A stretch of DNA of 36,803 bases from Pseudomonadota bacterium (GTDB taxonomy: Bacteria; Desulfobacterota; Desulfobacteria; Desulfobacterales; RPRI01): positions 1 through 36,803 of the forward strand of contig JAHITX010000118.1 in the NCBI GenBank assembly GCA_018817425.1, given 5' to 3'. Under the pieces are notes generated by a model. The model ran no database searches, was not told where the DNA came from, and saw nothing but the letters and a program-made list of their open reading frames with translations. Shown piece after piece: positions 8,083 to 16,707 of the stretch. A program made the translations under genes and the position numbers. How positions within the stretch are numbered: the stretch's first letter is position 1; every line of letters begins with the position of its first letter.

Positions 8083-8769
8083 CTAAAGCCTATGGTTGAA
8101 ATTTTCTGATGAGATATACCTGGATTTGCCCTGACAGCTTAAGCATACTGATCCATCTTTTTGAGGATAGGCTTCTCCGCAGTTAGTACATACAATTATT
8201 GCACCTTTGCTGTGCTTGCCCAAATATTTACTATCAATAGTTATACTTTGTATTCCACAGATATCAGCGCCTGCTTCCTCGATTTGTTCTAAAAGCAAAT
8301 CTTTGTTCTGTTCGCTTTTTGTTTTGAGCTTAAAAAGCCAGCTTTTAATCTCCGGATAGTTTTCCAGCTTTTTCGGATCTAAATAAACACGAACCCCTTC
8401 TCCGGTAAATTTATCATAAAGGCTTAAGGCAAACAGGCCTAAATTGTTTACTGTAACCCTGCCGTTTCCTGTGGTACATGGTGTAAGTACCTGAATAGCA
8501 TCAGGAAGACAGCTGGAAGTCTCACAAAGAGCCTCGAAAAGTACTCCTTCAGGCATATGCTGCAATGCATAATCGACCATTATTCCTCCGACAAGGATTC
8601 CCGGAGCTGGGTATCCATGAAAATCTTTGGCAGCAGCCACATACTCTTTAAAAGAATAATGGCCAATCATTTTTTTATTATTTTTCATTACTTTTTCCCA
8701 AATATATTTTTTTAAAATTATATCGACACATAAGGTGCTATTTGCACTTGCCTGTGCAACATTACTCAT
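8083..8769 (-). CDS. FmdE-family protein with C-terminal zinc ribbon
   Basis: A 228-residue protein of the formylmethanofuran dehydrogenase subunit E (FmdE) family. Typical marks are FHGYPAPGILVGG, the cysteine-containing ETSSCLPDAIQVLTPCTTGNG and a C-terminal CTNCGEAY...CLSC zinc ribbon. FmdE is a minor subunit of the archaeal enzyme; free-standing bacterial members are common in sulfate reducers and of unknown function, possibly metal or molybdopterin handling. The family core starts at MIGHYSF (8670). ATG 8688 is a plausible true start, with a weak GGGAAA upstream, and the first 27 residues of the longest frame look unconserved. It follows a ferredoxin gene by 66 bases, and no other formylmethanofuran dehydrogenase subunit is in the window. 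Confidence 0.8.
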   Translation of the reverse strand: MSNVAQASANSTLCVDIILKKYIWEKVMKNNKKMIGHYSFKEYVAAAKDFHGYPAPGILVGGIMVDYALQHMPEGVLFEALCETSSCLPDAIQVLTPCTTGNGRVTVNNLGLFALSLYDKFTGEGVRVYLDPKKLENYPEIKSWLFKLKTKSEQNKDLLLEQIEEAGADICGIQSITIDSKYLGKHSKGAIIVCTNCGEAYPQKDGSVCLSCQGKSRYISSENFNHRL

Positions 8770-8835
8770 GGATGAATCATTTTCAACAAATAATTCCTCT
8801 TTTGAAAAGAATTGATACTAACGCATGGGTATATG

Positions 8836-9072
8836 CTATTCATCAAAGATTACAGGATCAAGTACAATAGCTCTATATGCACAAACCTTTGTGCACTTAT
8901 TACATCCAACACATATGGAACCACGCTTTAGTCTTGTTTTTTTTAGTTTCTCATCAAAGATGATGTATTGTTTTGAGCAAACTACAATGCATTTTTTGCA
9001 ACTTTGACATTTATCAGATTTAATCCGAATTCTATAGGCTAAATGCTTCTTTGCCTGTGCTACGGTATTCAA
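8836..9072 (-). CDS. Two-[4Fe-4S] ferredoxin-type protein
   Basis: A protein of 78 residues carrying two CxxCxxCxxxC motifs, CQSCKKCIVVC and CVGCNKCTKVC, for two [4Fe-4S] clusters. Neither has the usual proline after the last cysteine. I choose TTG at 9072 as start because AGGAGGT lies five bases upstream; the frame stays open to an ATG at 9174, but that extension has no ribosome site and is rich in basic residues unlike a ferredoxin. It is the first gene of a minus-strand unit continuing with the FmdE-like, ABM-fold and reductase genes, for which it could supply electrons. The divergent tgt gene starts 280 bases away. Confidence 0.8.
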   Translation of the reverse strand: MNTVAQAKKHLAYRIRIKSDKCQSCKKCIVVCSKQYIIFDEKLKKTRLKRGSICVGCNKCTKVCAYRAIVLDPVIFDE

Positions 9073-9352
9073 CGGATACCTCCTCTTGACTCTTCTTGAA
9101 AACAACCCAATCCGGCTTCCCCGGTTTTTGAAATCAGATAAATTTATATAATACAAGATTGTATCAATTATCAAATACTAATGTGCTTTATTAATATATT
9201 GATAGCTTTTTTAAAATAAAATATGCATTAATGAAAATTCGTAAAAGTTGTGATACTTGCAAGAATAGGAATATTGAAATATAAGAGAGTTGGATTTATT
9301 ACATTGATAATAATTGCTTTATTAAAGGCCATCAAAAACTACGGAAATAAAA

Positions 9353-10492
9353 ATGAAATCAAAAGACATCGGATTTAAACTTATTGCCATTGATTCATGC
9401 GGTGCAAGACGGGGGGAATTTCAAACGGCTCACGGCATAGTGCATACTCCTGCCTTTATGCCTGTGGGCACCGCCGGATTTGTACGATCTATTACTCCAA
9501 GAGATGTTGCCGAAACGAATTCCGAAGTTGTGCTTGCAAACACTTATCATCTTTCCATCGGTGAAAGACTTGCTACGGTTAAACGATTGGGAGGTCTTCA
9601 CCGTTTTATGGGCTGGAATAAAACCATACTTACCGACTCAGGCGGTTTTCAGGTTTTTTCTCTTCCCGGAAAAGAAATAAGCGATGACGGCGTTTCTTTT
9701 TCCTATGAGGAAGGCGGAGAACGCATTTTCTTTTCTCCTGAGCGCTCAATGGAAATTCAGCGTGATCTTGGAGCAGATATCGTAATGGCTTTTGATGAAT
9801 GTGTCGAACATACGGCTTCAAGAGAATATATACGGCAATCGGTTGAACGGACTACCGAATGGGCAAAACGCTGCCGAAAAGTTGAATTAAAAGAATACCA
9901 GTTTATGTTCGGAATCGTTCAGGGCGGTATTTTTCCTGAACTTCGGCAAAAAAGTGCTGCCGGAATCACCTCGATTCCTTTTGACGGTTATGCGATAGGC
10001 GGAGTCAGCGTAGGCGAGGGTTTCGAGCTTATGAAAAAAGTGGTTGAAATCACAGCACCTTTATTACCGGAACATAAACCCAAGTATTTAATGGGGGTTG
10101 GACTTCCTGAAGATTTGCTTGCAGCGGTAAAAGGCGGAATGGATATGTTCGACTGCGTAATTCCTACAAGATACGCCAGACAAGGAACCCTTTTTACACG
10201 AATGGGTAAAATCAGAATTCTTGATAAAACCTACCGTAAAGACAAGTTTCCCCTTGATACAAAATGTCAGTGCTACACATGCAAAACATATCCACGAATG
10301 GTTCTGCGTTATCTGCTGTTTTCCCGCGATCCTCTTGCTGAAACACTTCTTACCATTCACAACCTGACCTTTTATCAGGATTTAATGAAAGACATAAGAA
10401 ACGCCATAAAACAAAACCGCTATGATGATTTTTGCGAAGAATGGCTTGAAGTGTATAAGAAAAAAAGCAAAAAGAACCAAGCTATCGAGTAA
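9353..10492 (+). CDS. tgt: tRNA-guanine transglycosylase (Tgt)
   Basis: A 379-residue enzyme that swaps guanine 34 for the queuosine precursor preQ1 in GUN-anticodon tRNAs. Visible marks are the N-terminal VHTPAFMPVGTAGFVRSI, TDSGGFQVFSL with the general acid/base Asp, GIVQGG, AIGGVSVGE, and MFDCVIPTRYARQGTLFT carrying the nucleophilic Asp. The zinc site is C-x-C-x2-C (CQCYTC) plus a distal His in LTIHN. Length is normal. One oddity is that the usual ANTYHLxLRPG reads ANTYHLSIGER. The ribosome site is weak (GGAAATAAAA). It appears to be a single gene; a hairpin follows at 10558-10578. Confidence 0.95.
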   Translation: MKSKDIGFKLIAIDSCGARRGEFQTAHGIVHTPAFMPVGTAGFVRSITPRDVAETNSEVVLANTYHLSIGERLATVKRLGGLHRFMGWNKTILTDSGGFQVFSLPGKEISDDGVSFSYEEGGERIFFSPERSMEIQRDLGADIVMAFDECVEHTASREYIRQSVERTTEWAKRCRKVELKEYQFMFGIVQGGIFPELRQKSAAGITSIPFDGYAIGGVSVGEGFELMKKVVEITAPLLPEHKPKYLMGVGLPEDLLAAVKGGMDMFDCVIPTRYARQGTLFTRMGKIRILDKTYRKDKFPLDTKCQCYTCKTYPRMVLRYLLFSRDPLAETLLTIHNLTFYQDLMKDIRNAIKQNRYDDFCEEWLEVYKKKSKKNQAIE

Positions 10493-10557
10493 AACTCAAC
10501 CCGAAAAGCAGTTGGCCTCAGTAAAGCTCTATGAAAGGGGTATGCAAAGAAAAATGC

Positions 10558-10578
10558 GGCGGGGTGTAAAACCCCGCC
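10558..10578. terminator. GC-rich hairpin between tgt and ettA
   Basis: GGCGGGGT (10558-10565) and ACCCCGCC (10571-10578) form an 8-bp stem with a 5-base loop. On the minus strand it is followed shortly by ATTTTTC, so it may end the ettA transcript about 185 bases after the stop; on plus there is no T-run. It lies in the 268-base convergent gap, whose remainder shows only short ATTCGATATT-like AT-rich repetition. Confidence 0.5.
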
Positions 10579-10760
10579 CTACATCATCTGCTGTTACTGT
10601 AAAACCAATCTACCGATCCTCAATATCATATCTTGTATCTTCTTCGACATTCATTATTTTTTCTTCGATATTCGATATTTTAATTATTTTTTAGCGCTTA
10701 TGACCCCCGGTTTCTGATACCTGCCCCCTGATCCTTGGACACTCTATTTAGTTTTTCTCA

Positions 10761-12446
10761 TCATATCCTTGTTAGCTGCCTGTACTTAATCCGGTGAGGC
10801 TGGTTTGCCGCAGCCCCTAAACGAGCTTTCATATCCGCTTCATATTCGGAGTAGTTTCCTTCAAACCATACTACTTTGCTGTTTCCTTCAAAAGCTAGTA
10901 TATGGGTTGCTATCCTGTCAAGAAACCACCTGTCATGACTTATCACAACCGCACAACCTCCGAAGTTCTCAAGCGCTTCTTCCAAAGCCCGCATGGTGTT
11001 TACATCAAGGTCATTTGTAGGTTCATCAAGAAGAAGTACATTAGCACCTTCTTTTAACATACGTGCAAGATGCACCCTGTTTCTTTCTCCGCCTGAAAGC
11101 AATCCGACTTTTTTCTGCTGATCGGTTCCTGAAAAATTAAACTTAGACACATAGGCGCGCGAGTTTACTTCCTTGTTTCCTAACATAACGATATCAAGCC
11201 CTTCAGAAATTACTTCCCATATACTTTTTGACGGGTCAAGAACATCCCTGCTTTGATCAACATATGCCGTTTTTACGGTTTCTCCGATTTTAATTTCTCC
11301 CGAACCAGGCTTGTCTTGCCCTACTATCATTCTAAACAACGTAGTTTTTCCGGCGCCGTTAGGGCCAACAACTCCGATTATACCGCCTGGAGGAAGAGAA
11401 AAAGTCATGTTTTCAATAAGGAGATTATTATCAAAGCCTTTAGATACATCTTTTGCCTCTATTACTATATTCCCGAGACGGGGTCCGGGTGGAATGTATA
11501 TTTCAAGATCTTTCGCTCTTTTTTCAACTTCCTGGCCAAGAAGAGTTTCGTAAGAATTAATACGCGCCTTGGATTTAGCATGACGTCCTTTAGGCGACAG
11601 CCTGATCCATTCAAGCTCTCTTTGCAATGTCTTACGGCGCTCGCTCGTAGTCTTTTCTTCCTGTGCGAGTCTTGCCTGCTTTTGCTCAAGCCATGACGAA
11701 TAGTTTCCTTTCCAGGGAATTCCGTGGCCTTTATCCAGCTCAAGTATCCAACCGGCAACATTATCAAGAAAATACCTGTCATGAGTCACGGCAATAATTG
11801 TTCCAGCATAATTTTTCAGATGATGTTCAAGCCATGCAACAGATTCTGCGTCAAGATGGTTTGTAGGCTCATCAAGAAGCAGAATATCCGGTTTTTGAAG
11901 TAGTAACCTGCAAAGTGCGACACGTCTTTTCTCGCCGCCTGATAACACCTTAACAGCCGTATCTCCGGAAGGGCACCTAAGGGCATCCATAGCCATCTCA
12001 AGGCGTGCATCAAGATCCCAGGCATCAAGCACATCAAGTTTTTCCTGCACTACGCCCTGGCGCTCGATAAGCTTATTCATTTCATTATCTGACATAGGCT
12101 CTGCAAATTTTTCATTTATGCTGTTATATTCATTAACAACATCAACTATATCCTGCACTCCTTCTTCAACTATTCCCTTCACAGTCTTGTTTTCATCAAG
12201 TATCGGCTCTTGCTCCAGAAAACCTATAGTGTGTCCGGGAGAAAGAATTGTCTTTCCAACAAATTCATTGTCAACCCCGGCAAGAATCTTAAGTAATGAG
12301 CTTTTGCCTGAACCGTTTAAGCCAAGAACTCCAATCTTTGCACCATAAAAATAAGAAAGATTGATATCTTTAATAATAGGTTTCTTGTCATAAAATTTAC
12401 TTACCCCAATCATGGAATATATTATTTTGTTAGGATCATTACTCAT
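10761..12446 (-). CDS. ettA: Energy-dependent translational throttle protein EttA (ABC-F ATPase)
   Basis: A 561-residue ABC-F protein with two ATP-binding cassettes and no membrane segments. Walker A motifs are GLNGSGKSS and GPNGAGKTT. The signature motifs are LSGGEKRRVALC and LSGGERNRVHLA, and the Walker B motifs are LLLLDEPTNHLD and VLLLDEPTNDLD. Both EQ-type switch regions are present. The linker between cassettes contains the P-site tRNA interaction motif region, and the C-terminus RLGAAANQPHRIKYRQL is the EttA-specific tail. In E. coli EttA binds the ribosomal E site and gates entry into elongation according to ATP/ADP. GGAGAA is just upstream of ATG 12446. It is the last gene of a four-gene minus unit, 21 bases after the phosphoesterase gene. 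Confidence 0.93.
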   Translation of the reverse strand: MSNDPNKIIYSMIGVSKFYDKKPIIKDINLSYFYGAKIGVLGLNGSGKSSLLKILAGVDNEFVGKTILSPGHTIGFLEQEPILDENKTVKGIVEEGVQDIVDVVNEYNSINEKFAEPMSDNEMNKLIERQGVVQEKLDVLDAWDLDARLEMAMDALRCPSGDTAVKVLSGGEKRRVALCRLLLQKPDILLLDEPTNHLDAESVAWLEHHLKNYAGTIIAVTHDRYFLDNVAGWILELDKGHGIPWKGNYSSWLEQKQARLAQEEKTTSERRKTLQRELEWIRLSPKGRHAKSKARINSYETLLGQEVEKRAKDLEIYIPPGPRLGNIVIEAKDVSKGFDNNLLIENMTFSLPPGGIIGVVGPNGAGKTTLFRMIVGQDKPGSGEIKIGETVKTAYVDQSRDVLDPSKSIWEVISEGLDIVMLGNKEVNSRAYVSKFNFSGTDQQKKVGLLSGGERNRVHLARMLKEGANVLLLDEPTNDLDVNTMRALEEALENFGGCAVVISHDRWFLDRIATHILAFEGNSKVVWFEGNYSEYEADMKARLGAAANQPHRIKYRQLTRI

Positions 12447-12467
12447 CTTCTTTAAATTTCTCCTTAT

Positions 12468-13193
12468 TCACAAAAGCCGCCTGGCATTTCTCTCAGGAAG
12501 CCCTGCTTTTATAATTTTATTTACTACAGAATTAATATCGTAAGAGATATATTTTACTTCAATTGAATCATTTAATGTATCCCATATAATATATTTGGCA
12601 TGCTTGTCACCGTCTCTTGGCTGCCCCACGCTTCCGGCGTTTATTATATAGCGCTTATCGGCGCAAAGCTGCGTTACGCCTTTATCCAGAACGTTATGTG
12701 CTATAGCACTTCCATCAATTTCAATTAATCTTAAGCTATGCGTATGACCTATAAAACATACCCTCTCCTCGTATTTTCCTAAAGCATCAAATATCCCTTT
12801 TTTGTCAAATTCAAACATATATTTTGTCGGCGATTCCGGAGGAAAACCGTGAACAAAACGAGAACTGTAAGTTAGTATGCTTTTCTTAAGGTTTTTAACA
12901 AAACGTAAAGATTCTTCTTTTAGCATACCTATTGTGATTAGCATAGAACGGTATGCAGAAGGATTAAATCTTGATAGATACTCCCGATTGATAATACATA
13001 GTTCATGGTTTCCCAAGACAGTTGGTATATTACGATCACAAATCATTTTGATGGTTTCATTCGGTTCAGGCCCGTAACCTATGACATCACCAAGACAAAC
13101 TATTTTATCTGCACCCGAAATATCGATATCGGCCAGAACTGCTTCAAATGCTTCTGCGTTGCCATGAATATCCGAAACAACTGCAAGTTTCAT
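12468..13193 (-). CDS. Calcineurin-like metallophosphoesterase
   Basis: A 241-residue cytoplasmic phosphoesterase of the YfcE/MPP superfamily. The five metal-binding blocks are all present: DIHG (residues 8-11), GDVIGYG, GNHE, GFPPES and GHTHS, followed by NAGSVGQPRDGD. Members hydrolyse phosphodiesters or act as protein phosphatases such as the PrpE/ApaH type; the substrate here cannot be named. It lies 17 bases after the small unknown gene and 21 before ettA, in the same direction. Confidence 0.9.
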   Translation of the reverse strand: MKLAVVSDIHGNAEAFEAVLADIDISGADKIVCLGDVIGYGPEPNETIKMICDRNIPTVLGNHELCIINREYLSRFNPSAYRSMLITIGMLKEESLRFVKNLKKSILTYSSRFVHGFPPESPTKYMFEFDKKGIFDALGKYEERVCFIGHTHSLRLIEIDGSAIAHNVLDKGVTQLCADKRYIINAGSVGQPRDGDKHAKYIIWDTLNDSIEVKYISYDINSVVNKIIKAGLPERNARRLL

Positions 13194-13210
13194 AAAGCTC
13201 CGTAAGAATA

Positions 13211-13507
13211 TCAGCGGTCTTTTTTCTGTGCCCTGTAAATGCTTTCGTTTACTTCAAGTTCAAACAGATTTTCGCCAAGTAAATTAAGAATCGCTTTCCC
13301 TTCTTCTGTTCCTGCAAGAACCGGATGCCTGCCTCTTAAATGAGCAAAATCCGTATATTCTAGGAAACTCTTAAGTCCTTCGATTTTTTCTTCCAACTCA
13401 GAATCTGTCGATTCAGAATTTTCGAAAAATTCGGTAATGCTATTATTATATAGGCGCTTAGCCTCTGTTTCTATGCAATGCCCGGATAGATTCATTTTAA
13501 TTTTCAT
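13211..13507 (-). CDS. Small hypothetical protein in the nifU-like/ettA unit
   Basis: A 98-residue acidic, mostly helical soluble protein with a single cysteine; I do not recognise a family. An internal ATG at 13495 (MNLSGHCIETEAKRLY) is an alternative start. It sits between the NifU-like gene (43-base gap) and the phosphoesterase gene (17-base gap), so it is probably co-transcribed. The LRGRHPVLAGTEEG segment is the most conserved-looking part. Confidence 0.65.
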   Translation of the reverse strand: MKIKMNLSGHCIETEAKRLYNNSITEFFENSESTDSELEEKIEGLKSFLEYTDFAHLRGRHPVLAGTEEGKAILNLLGENLFELEVNESIYRAQKKDR

Positions 13508-13550
13508 AAGTACACCAGTTTATGATTTGTAAAATCTACATGATACCGGT

Positions 13551-13979
13551 TTAATAATGTGAGTTATATGCTTTCTTCCATGGATCACGACGAAGTGCTT
13601 CAGCATTTGCAAGCGCTAAATACAGCGCTCCCACAGCAAGCTCTGCACAATGAAAATGATTTTCGGGCAGAGTTTCAAGATATTCGGCCACAGCTTCAGG
13701 AGTAACATCCCAAGCCTTTTCCAGTGTTTTCCCCTCTACCATATCAATAAGCGTATTTGTACATGCAACAGTGTTAATACATCCGTTGATATGATATGAA
13801 GCTGTTTCAATAATATCGCCACGGGTTATTATAAAAAGCTCAATGGTATCTCCGCAATCGCCCTCTTTTTTGCCATAACCATCCGGGGTTTTAATGATTT
13901 CATTTTTATCATTCATAAAAGCCATTTTCAGGAATTTATCAGAATGATTTTGCCAAAAATCAGATACTTCTGTGCTCAT
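13551..13979 (-). CDS. NifU/IscU-like iron-sulfur cluster scaffold protein
   Basis: A 142-residue single-domain relative of the NifU N-terminal/IscU scaffold. The three cluster-binding cysteines are in place (EGDCGD with the conserved Asp, INGCINTVACT, HFHCAELA), so it can probably hold a transient [2Fe-2S] or [4Fe-4S] cluster for transfer. The start is ATG 13979, since GGAGAAAAA precedes it; a TTG four codons upstream overlaps that ribosome site. No NifS/IscS desulfurase is in the window. It is the first gene of the unit leading to ettA. Confidence 0.85.
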   Translation of the reverse strand: MSTEVSDFWQNHSDKFLKMAFMNDKNEIIKTPDGYGKKEGDCGDTIELFIITRGDIIETASYHINGCINTVACTNTLIDMVEGKTLEKAWDVTPEAVAEYLETLPENHFHCAELAVGALYLALANAEALRRDPWKKAYNSHY

Positions 13980-14137
13980 TTTTTTCTCCAAAACAATTGT
14001 CTTATAAATATTATAGAGGTAAATAATAATTTTAAGAATATATTTTTACATATTTAATTAAGTCTTTTAATAAAACCACAATAGCATTGCAAGCTTTATA
14101 AAAGCGGTAAACATGTTGCCTTTTGTCTATTTTCGTT

Positions 14138-14884
14138 TTATTCGTTAAACCATTTTCTTAATTGTGGGATATACTCATCGGGAAAAGCGTGTTCTACACC
14201 TGGCATTTTTACTATAGTTACATCAGGTTGCCAGCCCATTGCGTGATTTGCATCCACAAAATCAAGCAAATGGCGCCGCCATTTGTATCTGCGGCTTCCG
14301 CCAACAAATTGGATAAAGCGCTTTTTTCGAACAACTATTTTATGACCGCTTGTAATGTAACAACCTCCGTCTAAAAGATAGAAGCCTGAAAAATGTTTCA
14401 TAATAAAAGGATCTACAGCCGAAACCAGCATTGCTGTTGTGTGCGCACCATTTGAAAATCCGCCAAACAAACTTCGTTTTGCATCAATATTCAAAACAGC
14501 ATCAAATAAGGTCTTTAACATCTTCCGGTAACACTTGGAAATCATCGGCAGATCATCATATGCTCCTATCAAAACACCTTTAAACATTTCTTCAGGATCA
14601 AGGTCTTTTTTAAAAAGCGGCAGCGCTACTGCTATAAAGTCTTTATCAGCCGTCAGTTTACGGACATAATTTAAATTTTCTCTGTTTATACTTCCGCCAT
14701 CTCCGCCTGCAATATATACCAAAACGGGGAATAAAGAATCCCTTGTATAGTTTTTGGGTAGACAAGCAAGCAGCCGGGATGTTATCCTTTTACCTTTTTT
14801 TAAACCATATAAAGTGTTAGGCAGTTCATCAAACTTGAACTCAAGTACTGCTCCTGCTTTTAATGATGTTTTGTTCTTATTCAT
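14138..14884 (-). CDS. Alpha/beta hydrolase, esterase-like
   Basis: A 248-residue protein with an alpha/beta hydrolase fold. It shows an oxyanion-hole region (VLVYIAGGDGGS), the nucleophile elbow GGFSNGAH with Ser144, and a candidate catalytic His in GVEHAFPDEY near residue 230. There is no signal peptide, so it is cytoplasmic. It looks most like the poly(3-hydroxybutyrate) depolymerase/feruloyl-esterase-like group, but the substrate cannot be inferred. Its ATG overlaps the TAA of a small open frame upstream (14877-15125), which lacks a good start. Confidence 0.7.
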   Translation of the reverse strand: MNKNKTSLKAGAVLEFKFDELPNTLYGLKKGKRITSRLLACLPKNYTRDSLFPVLVYIAGGDGGSINRENLNYVRKLTADKDFIAVALPLFKKDLDPEEMFKGVLIGAYDDLPMISKCYRKMLKTLFDAVLNIDAKRSLFGGFSNGAHTTAMLVSAVDPFIMKHFSGFYLLDGGCYITSGHKIVVRKKRFIQFVGGSRRYKWRRHLLDFVDANHAMGWQPDVTIVKMPGVEHAFPDEYIPQLRKWFNE

Positions 14885-15040
14885 GATTTTTTATCATTTC
14901 AGCAATGTTTACACAATTACTTGAATCAAAATGATCCCGATATGTTTTTTTGATATTGGAAGACAAAAACGCGCAATCATAATTAATACTGCAAATCGCA
15001 TCATTATTTTCTGGAAGGGAGTATTGAGCGATAGCTGTTT

Positions 15041-15655
15041 CTACCGCGATAAAGCAACAAGCCTGTAAACCAGTGCTCCTGAAAGCCAGGCTACATCTTC
15101 CGGTGAAAGAATATCGCCTATATTGTCATTGAATAATATATTTGCTTCAGATGGAAATTCTTCATCGCCATACCAGATAATAAGCTGCAATGAAACATGC
15201 GGAAATAGTATAAACTCGAAAGCGGCATCACCTGCATCAAAGGCTTTTCCTTCTAAACATTTTGCAGCGTTAGCAAATAAACTGATATTATTGCCGAAAA
15301 TATCTTTTAAAGGATTTATGGCCCTGTTAACAAAAGCGGAATAATAAAAAGATGCTCCGGGAATTTCCCGAAATGAAATCCAGTTTGAATAACCGGTTAT
15401 TATTGCTTTTGCTAAAAGATAATGCAGTATAATAACCTGTTCCTGAATTGGCACTTCTTTTGGTTCAGGAGATTCATCCTTAAATTCAAAATCTGGCCAG
15501 CTGACAATATAGAGTCTGTTTAAAAAAGGAACCCTTAATCTATTATTATCAACAAGTTCATATCCTGATCTATTTGCTATATCAGATAAGGTATCGTTTG
15601 AAAGATCCTGAACTGCGATTTTTTTTGCGTTAATATAATCATCAACACGCGCCAT
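15041..15655 (-). CDS. DUF3786 family protein
   Basis: A 204-residue soluble protein of the DUF3786 family, found mostly in anaerobes with corrinoid/one-carbon metabolism. Family-typical parts are YIVSWPDFEF, EQVIILHYLLAKA, WISFREIPGASFY and the C-terminal FPSEANILFNDNIGDILSPEDVAWLSG. Function is unknown. It lies just downstream of the terminator that ends the CODH/ACS operon (15687-15720), so it has its own transcript or relies on read-through. The linkage to acs genes is suggestive only. Confidence 0.8.
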   Translation of the reverse strand: MARVDDYINAKKIAVQDLSNDTLSDIANRSGYELVDNNRLRVPFLNRLYIVSWPDFEFKDESPEPKEVPIQEQVIILHYLLAKAIITGYSNWISFREIPGASFYYSAFVNRAINPLKDIFGNNISLFANAAKCLEGKAFDAGDAAFEFILFPHVSLQLIIWYGDEEFPSEANILFNDNIGDILSPEDVAWLSGALVYRLVALSR

Positions 15656-15686
15656 TTTTTAACTCCTGGTGCCAGCGGTAAAACAA

Positions 15687-15720
15687 ATAAAAGCCTCACC
15701 TTATCAGGCGAGGCTTTTAT
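15687..15720 (-). terminator. Rho-independent terminator of the acs operon
   Basis: ATAAAAGCCTC and GAGGCTTTTAT form an almost perfect stem around a short inner CC/GG pairing, 23 bases after the acsE stop. On the minus strand it runs into TTTATTTGTTTT. The flanking AT pairs make it nearly symmetric. Confidence 0.8.
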
Positions 15721-15743
15721 TATTTTTTTATTTATCTAAAAAA

Positions 15744-16625
15744 TTATACCTCAAGCCATGAATCCGAGTACAGAGTCTTGCCAAGAATTACATTAGTAGT
15801 CTTGACATAATCCTGCATTTCTTTTGAAAGACTTGCCATATCCGGCTCATTGCCATCCATGGTTGCATAAATCAGGTCAATAATATCCTGACGTTTGCCT
15901 TTTGCAATTTCAGTCAGTTGCAAGTCAAGAGGATCTGAGATAACCGAATACATACCTTTTCTTCCAAGCATAACCATGTATGTCTGATTCAGAATAGGAC
16001 GCAGATGAACCGGCGGTCCATTGGAAATATTTGACAGACCACATGTGCTCTTTGCACCTGGAGCTATATCTTCAATCATTGCCTGAAACTCCATAAGGCT
16101 GATAAGCTGAGGCTGCTGGATATTAACAGGTGTTACTATGCCATCTACCCAGATTTTTTCATTCGGAATACCTGCTTCATTTGCGGCATATAAAAGTTCA
16201 ACACAAAGTGCGGCACGTTCATTCTCATCACGAGGAAGACCGTCAGGCCCCCACATGAGCGCTATAAAATCCGCATTATACTCTGCTGCAAGAGGAATCA
16301 TTTTCTCATATCTCTCAGGACGGCACATGATGGAATTGATAAGAGGCGGAAGTTTACAAACTTTTAAAGCCGCTTCAATTGCGCCTATGTTTGATGTATC
16401 TAAGACCAGAGGAACATCACTTACTACTTCCTGAACCACTTCAACAACCCATGGCATAAGTTCATGACCGTCTTTTTTTGCCGGCCCAAGATTTATATCG
16501 ATATAATCCATACCCTTTTCTTTTTGAAAAAGAGCCTCTTCCTGGATCGGTTTCGGATCGCGTTCTTTGAAGGCCTTCCCGATCTTTTTTGAAATAACAT
16601 TTAAGCTTTCACCAATAAGTAACAT
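15744..16625 (-). CDS. acsE: Methyltetrahydrofolate:corrinoid/iron-sulfur protein methyltransferase (AcsE)
   Basis: A 293-residue TIM-barrel pterin-binding methyltransferase that moves the N5-methyl group of methyl-tetrahydrofolate to Co(I) of the AcsCD corrinoid protein. Pterin-binding signatures are the start LLIGESLNV, DYIDINLGPAKKDG, VPLVLDTSN, NSIMCRPERYE and STCGLSNISNGPP. It lacks any extra domain and is slightly longer than the Moorella enzyme. It is the last gene of the operon, 82 bases after acsC, and is followed by the terminator at 15687-15720. Confidence 0.93.
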   Translation of the reverse strand: MLLIGESLNVISKKIGKAFKERDPKPIQEEALFQKEKGMDYIDINLGPAKKDGHELMPWVVEVVQEVVSDVPLVLDTSNIGAIEAALKVCKLPPLINSIMCRPERYEKMIPLAAEYNADFIALMWGPDGLPRDENERAALCVELLYAANEAGIPNEKIWVDGIVTPVNIQQPQLISLMEFQAMIEDIAPGAKSTCGLSNISNGPPVHLRPILNQTYMVMLGRKGMYSVISDPLDLQLTEIAKGKRQDIIDLIYATMDGNEPDMASLSKEMQDYVKTTNVILGKTLYSDSWLEV

Positions 16626-16707
16626 ACGACCTCCCCGTTTATTTGCTAACGGTTGTTAATGGCAGCGGTTCTCCTGTTTGTAAAAGAAAACCGCCACCTT
16701 CTTATTA

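Noticed and set aside
11253-11696. Plus-strand open frame of 147 codons
   Set aside because: It is antisense to ettA, whose motifs are all intact, and has no ribosome site.
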